From NCBI RefSeq assembly GCF_001439695.1, contig NZ_JYLL01000001.1, positions 1-64,000 of the forward strand: 64,000 nt of DNA, read 5' to 3'. Positions 42,776-53,482 of this stretch are shown here, in pieces. Made by a program: the position numbers and the translations under genes. The notes beneath the pieces were generated by a model, which saw only the letters and a list, made by a program, of their open reading frames with translations, did not search any database and was not told where the DNA came from. This stretch comes from Pseudomonas veronii. GTDB taxonomy: Bacteria; Pseudomonadota; Gammaproteobacteria; Pseudomonadales; Pseudomonadaceae. Position 1 is the stretch's first letter, and every line of letters begins with the position of its first letter.

Positions 42776-43857
42776 GTCGATGGGGCTCCTTGTTCCAGAG
42801 GCAGAAAGATCGAGAACGTGGTGTGGCCAGGATGGCTCTCACATTCGATCAGACCCTGGTGCTGGCTGATGATGTTCTGGGTAATGGCCAGGCCCAGCCC
42901 GGTACCGTCCGGGCGGCCGCTGACCATGGGGAAGAAAATGGTTTCCTGCAGTTCTGCTGGAATGCCCGGGCCGTTGTCGGTGATTTCGACTTTGGTCACC
43001 AGGCGATGGCGCACGTGGCCGATGGTGAACTGGCGCAAGGCGCGGGTGCGCAGGCTGATGCGGCCCAGGCGCAGCTCGTTCTGGCTGCTGATGGCCTGCA
43101 TGGCGTTGCGCACGATGTTGAGCACCGCCTGGATCATCTGCTCGCGGTCGATCAACACGTCGGGAATGCTCGGGTCATAGTCGCGCACCAAGGTAATGCA
43201 GCCTTGGCTTTCGGCCTCGACCAACTGGCAGACACGCTCCAGCACCTCATGCACGTTGGTCATCGCCAGCGACGGCAGCTTGTTGGAGCCGAGCATGCGG
43301 TCCACCAGATTACGCAGGCGGTCGGCCTCTTCGATGATGACGTTGGTGTAGTCCTTGAGGTGCTCGTCCGGCAGCTCACGAGCCAGCAACTGCGCCGCGC
43401 CGCGAATCCCGCCCAACGGGTTCTTGATCTCGTGGGCCAGGCCGCGGACCAGCATCTTGCTGGTTTCCTGCTTGGACAACTGCGCTTCTTCCTTGGTGAT
43501 GCGCAGCAGGCGGTCACGCGGGTGGACTTCGAGCAGCAGCAGGGTGCTGCCGTTGCTCAGGATCGGGGTCACGGCGTAGTCGACGGTCAGGGTCTGGCCG
43601 GTCAGGGCGGTGAGCATCGCTTCGCGCTTGGTGAACGGATGTGCCTGCTCCACTGCCTGGCGCAACGAGCTCAAGGCTTCGGCCGACTCGGTGAACAACT
43701 CGCTGATGAACTGCCCATGGCTGCGCTGCCCGCTGATGGCCAGGAGCATCTCCGCCGCCGGGTTCATGTACTCAAGGCGCAGGTCGTCATTGAGCAGGAT
43801 GGTCGCGGTGGTCAGGTTGTCGAGTAACAAACGGTGCAGTGCATCGCTGATGGTCAT
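42772..43857 (-). CDS. ntrB: NtrB, nitrogen-sensing histidine kinase
   Basis: A 361-residue soluble kinase with an N-terminal PAS domain (about 10-115), an H-box with phosphorylated His142 (LVRGLAHEIKNPLGGIRGAAQ), N-box and G-boxes (DNGPGIP, DGTGLGLAI). Its kinase/phosphatase balance is set by PII proteins in known systems. Coupled by a 4-base overlap to ntrC. Upstream, a palindromic NtrC-type site at 44056-44074 suggests autoregulation. Confidence 0.97.
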   Translation of the reverse strand: MTISDALHRLLLDNLTTATILLNDDLRLEYMNPAAEMLLAISGQRSHGQFISELFTESAEALSSLRQAVEQAHPFTKREAMLTALTGQTLTVDYAVTPILSNGSTLLLLEVHPRDRLLRITKEEAQLSKQETSKMLVRGLAHEIKNPLGGIRGAAQLLARELPDEHLKDYTNVIIEEADRLRNLVDRMLGSNKLPSLAMTNVHEVLERVCQLVEAESQGCITLVRDYDPSIPDVLIDREQMIQAVLNIVRNAMQAISSQNELRLGRISLRTRALRQFTIGHVRHRLVTKVEITDNGPGIPAELQETIFFPMVSGRPDGTGLGLAITQNIISQHQGLIECESHPGHTTFSIFLPLEQGAPST

Positions 43858-44055
43858 CAGGACCTCTTTTGGAGCAAGGCGCGGGCTTGAGGCACACGCT
43901 GATACAAGGAAAATGCAAAAACCAAACCAAGGCTCCGAAAAGAAGCGTTTAAGCCCTGAAATAAGGGTTTAAGGCTCGAAACTGTGGCGTTCTGCCAGCT
44001 TCATCGGGAAGTTTCGAACCAAAATGGGCTGGGTCGGTGGGAAGGGTGCAAGCTG
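43858..44055. other. Leader/upstream region of ntrBC
   Basis: No gene is supported here. It contains an imperfect stem-loop at about 43949-43971 (TTAAGCCCT with AGGGTTTAA, one G-T pair) and presumably the ntrB promoter, which I could not pin down. Confidence 0.45.
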
Positions 44056-44074
44056 TCGCACCAATATAGTGCGA
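44056..44074. promoter_or_regulatory. NtrC-type binding site upstream of ntrBC
   Basis: TCGCAC-N7-GTGCGA is a perfect 6-bp inverted repeat with the GCAC-N7-GTGC layout of the known NtrC consensus (TGCACC-N5-GGTGCA). It is about 200 bases before ntrB on a gene known to be autoregulated in enterics. Confidence 0.6.
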
Positions 44075-44118
44075 TTTTGTGACGATTGTTCAGGAAGCGC
44101 GAATTCACACAAATCAAA

Positions 44119-44146
44119 TGTGGGAGGGGGATTGCCTCCTCCCACA
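44119..44146. repeat. REP palindrome, single unit
   Basis: A 28-base near-palindrome (TGTGGGAGG at the left, CCTCCCACA at the right) with a degenerate centre, 22 bases from the end of the chorismate mutase gene. Confidence 0.85.
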
Positions 44147-44168
44147 TTTTTGGATCGGGTTTACCGTT

Positions 44169-44705
44169 TTAGTTTTTGTAGATACACAGCTCGGCGGTCG
44201 CGCGGATCATCGCCAACTGCTGCATCGGCTCATTGAGCGGCTCATGCACGGCTTCGGCCAGCCATTGCGGGCACTGTGGGTCGGTGCGCTGCGGGCTGAA
44301 GTCGGCCAATTGCTGCAGCAGGCGTTTTTGCAGTTGGTCCAGTTGCGGGCGAATCTGCTTGACCAGGTCCGGGCGCGGATCGTCGGGGGCCTTGCCCTGG
44401 AACTGCCAGTCGGAAAGATGGGCGTACTGCACCAGTTTGTTCGCTTCGATCTGTGCCGAGAAGAACTGCCCGGCGGCGGCAGGCTCCAGCTTGTAGCTCG
44501 GGGCCTGGGCGACGACGCTGGCGATCACCTCTTGCTCGCGCTTCTTGTCTTCTACGGGCTTGTGGCTGTCCCACTTGCTCAGGGCGACCTGATCGGCGAT
44601 CGCCAGGCGCTCGGCGATGCTGTTGAGTAAAGGTTCGAGGCTGGGCGGCGCAGCGCTCGCACTGGCACTGACGAATAACAGAGCGAACACAAGTCGACGG
44701 TTCAA
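44169..44705 (-). CDS. Secreted chorismate mutase (AroQ gamma class)
   Basis: A 178-residue exported protein. The signal peptide is NRRLVFALLFVSASASAA; the mature part has the all-helical AroQ pattern LLNSIAERLAIADQVALSKWDSHKPVEDKKREQEV with the conserved Arg, Lys and Glu positions, then FFSAQIEANKLVQ. It converts chorismate to prephenate in the periplasm; why bacteria secrete it is unclear. I chose a TTG start at 44705, 6 bases after AAGGAG. The frame is open through a REP palindrome to a GTG at 44744, which would put repeat DNA into the protein. Confidence 0.87.
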   Translation of the reverse strand: MNRRLVFALLFVSASASAAPPSLEPLLNSIAERLAIADQVALSKWDSHKPVEDKKREQEVIASVVAQAPSYKLEPAAAGQFFSAQIEANKLVQYAHLSDWQFQGKAPDDPRPDLVKQIRPQLDQLQKRLLQQLADFSPQRTDPQCPQWLAEAVHEPLNEPMQQLAMIRATAELCIYKN

Positions 44706-44717
44706 TGCTGATCTCCT

Positions 44718-44745
44718 TGTGGGAGGGAGCAAGCTCCCTCCCACC
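44718..44745. repeat. REP-like palindrome upstream of the chorismate mutase
   Basis: GTGGGAGGGAGC and GCTCCCTCCCAC form a perfect stem with an AA loop, directly before the ribosome binding site of the gene at 44705. It is a variant of the REP family with GGGAGC in place of GGGGGC. Confidence 0.85.
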
Positions 44746-44790
44746 TTTTTGATTGGGTTTGCAGGTGCGGAGCTGTGTAATCCCCGGGCA

Positions 44791-44819
44791 AAAAAAGACC
44801 TCCCGAAGGAGGTCTTTTT
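44791..44819. terminator. Intrinsic terminator of glnA
   Basis: AAAAAGACCTCC (44792-44803) pairs with GGAGGTCTTTTT (44808-44819) around CGAA, about 30 bases after the glnA stop; bidirectional in form. Confidence 0.93.
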
Positions 44820-44850
44820 CGATCACGCCACGTTAAGCGACGCTACCGGA

Positions 44851-46257
44851 TCAGCAGCTGTAGTACAGCTCGTATTCCAGTGGGTGTACGAAGGTGCGGA
44901 CTTTGATTTCTTCTTCGCTTTTCAGCTCGATGTAGGCATCGATGAAGTCGTCGCTGAATACGCCGCCTTTGGTCAGGAACGCACGGCCCTTGTCCAGCTC
45001 TTCCAGGGCTTCTTTCAGGCTGCCGCACACTTGTGGGATCTCTTTGGCCTCTTCAGGCGGCAGGTCGTACAAGTTTTTGTCGGCGGCGTCGCCTGGGTGG
45101 ATCTTGTTCTGGATGCCGTCCAGGCCAGCCATCAGCAGTGCAGCGAAGCCCAGGTACGGGTTGGCTGCCGGGTCCGGGAAGCGGGCTTCGATACGGCGAG
45201 CGCGCGGGCTGGACACGTAAGGAATACGGATCGATGCGGAGCGGTTACGAGCCGAGTAGGCCAGCATTACCGGTGCTTCGAAACCTGGGACCAGACGCTT
45301 GTAGGAGTTGGTCGACGGGTTGGTGAAGCCGTTCAGGGCCTTACCGTGCTTGATGATACCGCCGATGAAGTACAGGGCGGTGTCGGACAGGCCGGCATAA
45401 CCTTCGCCAGCGAAGGTGTTCTTGCCATCTTTAGCGATGGACAGGTGAACGTGCATACCCGAACCGTTATCGCCGTACAGAGGCTTAGGCATGAAGGTTG
45501 CGGTACGGCCGTAGGCATCAGCCACGTTGTGTACGCAGTACTTCAGGGTCTGGACTTCGTCAGCCTTGGCAACCAGGGTGTTGAACTTCACACCGATTTC
45601 GTTCTGGCCGGCAGTCGCCACTTCGTGGTGGTGTACTTCGATGACCAGGCCCATTTCTTCCATGGCGTTGCACATGGAGGTACGGATTTCGTGGTCGTGG
45701 TCGAATGGCGGAACTGGGAAGTAGCCACCTTTGATACCTGGACGGTGGCCTTTGTTGCCGCCTTCTACGTCCTGGTCGGACATCCACGAACCTTGTTCGG
45801 AGAAAATCTTGAACATGGAACCGGAGATGTCGGACTTGAACTTGACCGAATCAAAGATGAAGAATTCTGGCTCTGGGCCTACGAATACGGTGTCGCCGAT
45901 ACCGGTCGACTTCAGGTATTCCTCGGCACGCTTGGCGATCGCACGTGGGTCGCGGTCGTAGCCTTGCATGGTCGAAGGCTCGATCACGTCGCAGACGATG
46001 ATCAGGGTTGGGTCTTCGGTGAACGGGTCCAGCACGGCAGTGCTGTCGTCCGGCATCAGGATCATGTCGGAAGCTTCGATGCCTTTCCAGCCGGCAATGG
46101 AGGAACCGTCGAACATTTTGCCTTCTTCGAAGAACGCGTCATCCAGCGCGTCGCGAGCCGGCATGGTCACGTGGTGCTGAGTGCCTTTTGTGTCCGTGAA
46201 GCGCAGATCAATCCACTTAACGTCATGATCTTTGATGAGTTGAACCGACTTCGACAT
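44851..46257 (-). CDS. glnA: Glutamine synthetase, type I
   Basis: A 468-residue GS-I that makes glutamine from glutamate, ammonia and [41 protein letters not shown] and NRSASIRIP are the substrate and metal-binding motifs, and the Tyr in NLYDLPPEE is the adenylylation site, so activity is under covalent control. The ATG at 46257 has GGAGGAC upstream. Transcription is probably from the -24/-12 promoter at 46360, activated by NtrC encoded 2.1 kb away. Confidence 0.98.
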   Translation of the reverse strand: MSKSVQLIKDHDVKWIDLRFTDTKGTQHHVTMPARDALDDAFFEEGKMFDGSSIAGWKGIEASDMILMPDDSTAVLDPFTEDPTLIIVCDVIEPSTMQGYDRDPRAIAKRAEEYLKSTGIGDTVFVGPEPEFFIFDSVKFKSDISGSMFKIFSEQGSWMSDQDVEGGNKGHRPGIKGGYFPVPPFDHDHEIRTSMCNAMEEMGLVIEVHHHEVATAGQNEIGVKFNTLVAKADEVQTLKYCVHNVADAYGRTATFMPKPLYGDNGSGMHVHLSIAKDGKNTFAGEGYAGLSDTALYFIGGIIKHGKALNGFTNPSTNSYKRLVPGFEAPVMLAYSARNRSASIRIPYVSSPRARRIEARFPDPAANPYLGFAALLMAGLDGIQNKIHPGDAADKNLYDLPPEEAKEIPQVCGSLKEALEELDKGRAFLTKGGVFSDDFIDAYIELKSEEEIKVRTFVHPLEYELYYSC

Positions 46258-46359
46258 GGTGTCCTCCGGGGTGGCTTCGGGCTGGGTAGTGGAGTTAGCC
46301 CTTAGAATGTGGGTGATGCCGGCGCGGATAGTCCGCCATGGCAACCTGCCTCACAAGAG

Positions 46360-46375
46360 AGCAAATTGCATGCCA
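46360..46375 (-). promoter_or_regulatory. Sigma-54 promoter of glnA
   Basis: On the minus strand TGGCAT-GCAAT-TTGCT matches the -24/-12 consensus (TGGCAC-N5-TTGCT) with one change; the predicted start is about 46349, giving a leader of about 90 bases. Further upstream, GCACTGCAATGTGGCGC at 46449-46465 is an imperfect NtrC-like site (low confidence). Confidence 0.8.
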
Positions 46376-46520
46376 GTGCGCCAACATGGCCTTTTTGCGT
46401 CAAAATGGCCCCTATAACAGTGCAAACCGCCGAAATGGAATAAATAACGCACTGCAATGTGGCGCACATTTGCATAAATGACCTCTTTTGGTGCGTTGCG
46501 CCGTTGATGCATATTAACTG

Positions 46521-46549
46521 GTTAAACCTTGAGCGATTTCCGCTATAAT
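46521..46549 (+). promoter_or_regulatory. Sigma-70 promoter of thiI
   Basis: A perfect TATAAT at 46544-46549 with a weak -35 (GTTAAA, 46521-46526, 17-base spacing), 43 bases before the thiI ATG. Confidence 0.65.
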
Positions 46550-46591
46550 CCGCGCCCCCCTTTTTCGGCAGGCCCTGCGCGCGCTGTTTCC

Positions 46592-48046
46592 ATGAAATTA
46601 ATCGTTAAAGTCTTCCCCGAGATCACCATCAAAAGCCGACCGGTACGGATGCGTTTCATCCGTCAGTTGGCCAAGAACATCCGTGCCGTGCTCCGCGATC
46701 TGGACCCGGCTGTGGTGGTGAACGGTGTGTGGGACAATCTCGAGCTGGAAACCCGTGTCACCGACGCCAAGGCCTTGAAGGATATGACCGAGCGCCTGAG
46801 CTGCATGCCGGGCATCGCGCATTTCCTGCAGGTCGACGAGTACCCGCTGGGCGACTTCGACGACATCACCGAAAAGTGCAAACAGCACTTCGGCAGCGAG
46901 CTTGAAGGCAAGATTTTTTCGGTGCGCTGCAAGCGTGCCGGCAAGCACCCGTTCAGCTCCATGGATGTGGAAAAATACGTCGGCAGCAAGCTGCGTCGCG
47001 AGTGCGGCGCAGCCGGAATTTCCCTCAAGGCGCCGCAAATTGAAGTGCGGATGGAAATTCGCGACCAACGGTTGTTTGTGATCCACAGCCAGCACAATAG
47101 CATTGGTGGCTACCCGCTCGGCGCCCTGGAACAGACCCTGGTCTTGATGTCCGGCGGTTTCGATTCCACGGTGGCGGCCTACCAGATCATGCGCCGCGGC
47201 CTGATGAGCCACTTCTGCTTCTTCAACCTGGGCGGGCGTGCCCACGAATTGGGCGTGATGGAAGTCGCGCACTATATCTGGAAGAAGTACGGCAGCTCCC
47301 AACGCGTGCTGTTTGTCAGCGTGCCGTTCGAGGAAGTACTGGGCGAAATTCTCGGCAAAGTCGATAACAGTCATATGGGCGTAGTATTGAAGCGTATGAT
47401 GTTGCGCGCAGCGTCCCGAATTGCCGATCAGCTGCAGATCGACGCGCTGGTGACCGGCGAAGCGATTTCCCAGGTATCCAGCCAGACGCTGCCGAACCTG
47501 TCGCTCATCGATTGCGTGACCGAGAAGCTGGTGCTGCGCCCGCTGATCGCCAGCCATAAGCAGGACATCATCGACCTGGCGGAACAGATCGGCACTGCCG
47601 ACTTCGCCAAGCACATGCCCGAATATTGCGGGGTCATCTCGGTGAACCCCAAGACCCACGCCAAGCGCAACCGCGTGGAGTATGAAGAACAACAGTTTGA
47701 TATGGCGGTTCTGGAGCGTGCGCTCGAGAACGCCAAACTGGTCCCGATCGATCGTGTCATCGACGAGTTGGGCCAGGATGTGCAGATCGAAGAAGTCAGC
47801 GAAGCCCTGGCCGGTCAGATCATCATCGACATCCGTCACCCGGATGCCGCTGAAGACGAGCCGCTGGAAATCGCTGGCATCGACGTACAAACGCTGCCGT
47901 TCTATGCATTGAACGCGCGTTTCAAGGAACTGGATAACAGCCGTCAGTACCTGCTGTATTGCGACAAAGGCGTGATGAGTCGCCTGCATGCCCACCATTT
48001 GCTCAGTGAGGGGCATGCCAATGTGCGCGTTTATCGACCGAGCTAA
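46592..48046 (+). CDS. thiI: ThiI, tRNA 4-thiouridine synthase
   Basis: A 484-residue enzyme with THUMP domain (about 60-165), PP-loop adenylation site ([12 protein letters not shown], about 183-194) and a C-terminal rhodanese domain with the persulfide Cys in [10 protein letters not shown]. It makes 4-thiouridine at tRNA position 8 and supplies sulfur for the thiazole of thiamine. The ATG at 46592 fits the family N-terminus [15 protein letters not shown]; 21 more open codons upstream contain the promoter and are not used. Confidence 0.97.
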   Translation: MKLIVKVFPEITIKSRPVRMRFIRQLAKNIRAVLRDLDPAVVVNGVWDNLELETRVTDAKALKDMTERLSCMPGIAHFLQVDEYPLGDFDDITEKCKQHFGSELEGKIFSVRCKRAGKHPFSSMDVEKYVGSKLRRECGAAGISLKAPQIEVRMEIRDQRLFVIHSQHNSIGGYPLGALEQTLVLMSGGFDSTVAAYQIMRRGLMSHFCFFNLGGRAHELGVMEVAHYIWKKYGSSQRVLFVSVPFEEVLGEILGKVDNSHMGVVLKRMMLRAASRIADQLQIDALVTGEAISQVSSQTLPNLSLIDCVTEKLVLRPLIASHKQDIIDLAEQIGTADFAKHMPEYCGVISVNPKTHAKRNRVEYEEQQFDMAVLERALENAKLVPIDRVIDELGQDVQIEEVSEALAGQIIIDIRHPDAAEDEPLEIAGIDVQTLPFYALNARFKELDNSRQYLLYCDKGVMSRLHAHHLLSEGHANVRVYRPS

Positions 48047-48185
48047 GAGCCCGGGGCTGTTTGCCTGTGGCCTGCGTCACCGGCCCCCCGACTCTGCCGT
48101 CAAGCTGTAACGGCAAGGCCTGACTCTACTGTTAATCGCTGCCACGACCTGTCAGCACACCGAATCCTCTGATCGAGATACACAA

Positions 48186-50006
48186 GTGATCGAAAATCTA
48201 CGTAACATCGCCATCATTGCTCACGTTGACCATGGTAAAACCACCCTGGTAGACAAACTCTTGCGTCAATCCGGCACCCTGGAGCGCAACGAGCTCAACG
48301 ACGAGCGCGTGATGGACTCCAACGACCAGGAAAAAGAGCGCGGTATTACCATCCTGGCTAAAAACACCGCTATCAACTGGAACGGCTACCACATCAACAT
48401 CGTGGATACCCCGGGCCACGCCGACTTCGGCGGCGAAGTAGAACGCGTAATGTCGATGGTCGACTCCGTTCTGCTGCTGGTTGACGCTCAAGACGGCCCT
48501 ATGCCGCAAACCCGTTTCGTGACCAAGAAGGCGTTCGAAGCCGGCCTGCGTCCGATCGTGTGCATCAACAAGGTTGACCGTCCAGGCGCGCGTCCGGATT
48601 GGGTTCTGGACCAGATCTTCGATCTGTTCGACAACCTGGGTGCTACCGAAGAACAACTGGACTTCCAGGTTATCTACGCTTCGGCCCTGAACGGTATCGC
48701 CGGTCTGGATCACACCGCCATGGCGGAAGACATGACCCCGCTGTACCAGGCCATCGTTGACCACGTTCCACCACCGAAGGTTGACCGTGACGGTCCGTTC
48801 CAGATGCAAATCTCGGCACTGGACTACAACAGCTTCCTGGGTGTTATCGGCGTTGGCCGTATCGCTCGTGGTAGCGTCAAGCCGAACACTCCGGTTGTCG
48901 CTATCGGCGCCGACGGCAAGAAGCGCAACGGTCGTATCCTGAAACTGATGGGTCACCACGGCCTGCACCGCATCGACGTTGAAGAAGCGTTCGCCGGCGA
49001 CATCGTGTGCGTCAGCGGTATGGACTCGCTGTTCATCTCCGACACCCTGTGCCAGCCGGACACTGTCGAGGCGATGAAGCCTCTGACCGTCGACGAGCCA
49101 ACCGTTTCCATGACCTTCCAGGTAAACGACTCGCCTTTCTGCGGTAAAGAAGGCAAGTTCGTGACCTCCCGTAACATCAAGGAACGTCTGGACAAAGAGC
49201 TGCTCTACAACGTGGCACTGCGCGTTGAAGAAGGCGACTCGGCTGACAAGTTCAAGGTTTCCGGCCGTGGTGAGCTGCACCTCTCGGTACTGATCGAAAC
49301 CATGCGTCGCGAAGGCTTCGAAATGGGCGTTGGTCGTCCTGAAGTGATCATCCGTACTGTTGACGGCGTGAAGCAGGAACCGTTCGAAAACGTCACCATC
49401 GACACCCCTGAAGAATCCCAGGGCAAGGTCATGGAAGAGATGGGCCTGCGTAAGGGCGACCTGACCAACATGGTGCCGGATGGCAAAGGCCGTGTGCGTC
49501 TGGAATACAACATCCCTGCGCGTGGTCTGATCGGTTTCCGTAACCAGTTCCTGACCCTGACCAACGGTGCTGGCATCCTGACCTCGATCTTCGATCGCTA
49601 CGACACCATGAAGTCCGGCGACATGTCCGGCCGTCAGAACGGTGTTCTGGTTTCGGTTGAAACCGGCAAGGCGCTGACCTACTCCCTGGAAACCCTCCAG
49701 GCGCGTGGCAAGCTGTTCGTTGAACACGGTCAAGAGATCTACAACGGTCAGATCGTTGGTCTGAACAGCCGTGACAACGACATGGGCGTCAACCCAACCA
49801 AAGGCAAGAAGCTCGACAACATGCGTGCTTCGGGTAAAGACGAAACCATCGCTCTGGTTCCACCTGTTCGCTTCACCCTGGAACAGGCCCTGGAATTCAT
49901 CCAGGACGACGAGCTGTGCGAAGTCACGCCTAAGTCGATCCGCCTGCGTAAGAAGATCCTGGACGAAGGCGAGCGTACCCGCGCTGCCAAGAAAGCCAAG
50001 AACTGA
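48186..50006 (+). CDS. typA: TypA/BipA, ribosome-associated GTPase
   Basis: A 606-residue translational GTPase. The G-motifs are clear: AHVDHGKTT (G1), RGITI (G2), [11 protein letters not shown] (G3), NKVDRPGA (G4), followed by domains II, III, V and the BipA-specific C-terminus. It assists ribosome assembly and stress adaptation at low temperature. The start is GTG at 48186, which matches the conserved opening [15 protein letters not shown]. 139 bases separate it from thiI, and a strong terminator follows. Confidence 0.98.
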   Translation: MIENLRNIAIIAHVDHGKTTLVDKLLRQSGTLERNELNDERVMDSNDQEKERGITILAKNTAINWNGYHINIVDTPGHADFGGEVERVMSMVDSVLLLVDAQDGPMPQTRFVTKKAFEAGLRPIVCINKVDRPGARPDWVLDQIFDLFDNLGATEEQLDFQVIYASALNGIAGLDHTAMAEDMTPLYQAIVDHVPPPKVDRDGPFQMQISALDYNSFLGVIGVGRIARGSVKPNTPVVAIGADGKKRNGRILKLMGHHGLHRIDVEEAFAGDIVCVSGMDSLFISDTLCQPDTVEAMKPLTVDEPTVSMTFQVNDSPFCGKEGKFVTSRNIKERLDKELLYNVALRVEEGDSADKFKVSGRGELHLSVLIETMRREGFEMGVGRPEVIIRTVDGVKQEPFENVTIDTPEESQGKVMEEMGLRKGDLTNMVPDGKGRVRLEYNIPARGLIGFRNQFLTLTNGAGILTSIFDRYDTMKSGDMSGRQNGVLVSVETGKALTYSLETLQARGKLFVEHGQEIYNGQIVGLNSRDNDMGVNPTKGKKLDNMRASGKDETIALVPPVRFTLEQALEFIQDDELCEVTPKSIRLRKKILDEGERTRAAKKAKN

Positions 50007-50024
50007 GTTAACTCAGGCTGAATG

Positions 50025-50062
50025 AAAAACGCCCCCGGTCGAAAGGCCGGGGGCGTTTTTTT
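50025..50062 (+). terminator. Intrinsic terminator of typA
   Basis: GCCCCCGG (50031-50038) pairs with CCGGGGGC (50047-50054), extended by A/T pairs, and a T7 tract follows. Confidence 0.95.
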
Positions 50063-50091
50063 ATGTCTGCAGGTTTTGTGCTGAAGGTGCC

Positions 50092-50177
50092 GGCCCTATC
50101 GGGGGCAAGCCCCCTCCCACATTTTGAAGGCGTTCACAAATCAAAACTGTGGGAGGGGGCTTGCCCCCGATAGGGCC
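50092..50177. repeat. Outward-arranged pair of REP elements
   Basis: Two REP units in inverted orientation but with the CTATC/GATAG ends facing outward and the TCCCACA/TGTGGGA ends facing inward, separated by about 26 bases. That is the opposite of the arrangement in the REPINs at 36814, 39811, 41226 and 53342. GGCCCTATC and GATAGGGCC at the two outer ends are exact complements, so the whole block is a long palindrome. Confidence 0.9.
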
Positions 50178-50202
50178 CTTGAGAACCCATGCAAAACATG
50201 GA

Positions 50203-50637
50203 TCAGAACTTATCGAGCGTCTTGAAATTGGTCTCGCGCACCACTTCCTTGGGCTTGTACGCGCAATACCCCGGCCGCGGGCCGATTTTCGGGTGGTTGC
50301 GGCAGGTATCCGGGCGCTTGTCATAAATAGTGCAGAAGCGCGTCTTACGATCCAGGTACAGGCAGTCGTTGTTGCTCATGCGCTGCAGGGTGAAGATCTC
50401 GGATTTGCTGTTGTAGCGCTCGACGATGCCTTCCTTCTGCAAACGCTTGGCAATGTTCTTCGGCGGGTCGCCGCGCTCGAATTCATCGACGATGCCAATG
50501 CGGATCAAGTCTTTGATCTTCACTTCGACCGGCAGCGTGCAGCAGCTGGACACGCAGCCTCCGCACATGTGGGCGGAATATTTCTGCCAGGTCTCGAGAC
50601 GGTCGAGTTCCGCGGCGGCGATCAGTTGAGGCTTCAT
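50203..50637 (-). CDS. YkgJ-family cysteine-cluster protein
   Basis: A 144-residue protein with the YkgJ/CxxCxxCC signature: CGGCVSSCC (about 25-33), then further Cys in NNDCLYLD, RFCTIYDKRPDTCR and GYCAYK, eight in total. Such clusters are predicted to bind zinc or an Fe-S cluster; the function is unknown. Start is the ATG at 50637. The gap to typA holds the terminator and the REP pair. It is divergent from glgP across 236 bases. Confidence 0.92.
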   Translation of the reverse strand: MKPQLIAAAELDRLETWQKYSAHMCGGCVSSCCTLPVEVKIKDLIRIGIVDEFERGDPPKNIAKRLQKEGIVERYNSKSEIFTLQRMSNNDCLYLDRKTRFCTIYDKRPDTCRNHPKIGPRPGYCAYKPKEVVRETNFKTLDKF

Positions 50638-50873
50638 CAGGGTTCCAAGGTGGGGCGGTATCCGGGCGCGCGATCATACCGGGATTGATGGTTTTTTGAA
50701 CAATATTTTCGGGTTTTCAGCTCGAAGGCGGCTCGAACAGTGATCGGGCACGACCCCTGCATTAAATTCATGCAAAGGTGAATGAGTTAAAAAACTGCCG
50801 AACCAGCGCGTCGACCGCCGGTCAGACCGACTAGGCTCTAGCAACTCCTTCAATCTCGCCCGAGGTCACACCG

Positions 50874-53324
<2,451 letters not shown>

Positions 53325-53341
53325 ACCCCCCAAAACCAAAA

Positions 53342-53431
53342 TGTGGGAGGGGGCTTGCCCCCGATAGCGGACTGTCAGTTTGCAGATATGTCGACTGGCA
53401 CACCGCTATCGGGGGCAAGCCCCCTCCCACA
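53342..53431. repeat. REPIN between glgP and the DUF2339 gene
   Basis: A 90-bp REPIN with two inverted REP arms and a spacer containing GTCAG/CTGGC-like inner ends, 17 bases after glgP. It may separate the transcripts of the two rightward genes. Confidence 0.95.
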
Positions 53432-53482
53432 TTGGTCTCGCGTCGATATACTAGGTCCCGGTTTGCTTAGGGAATATCGACC

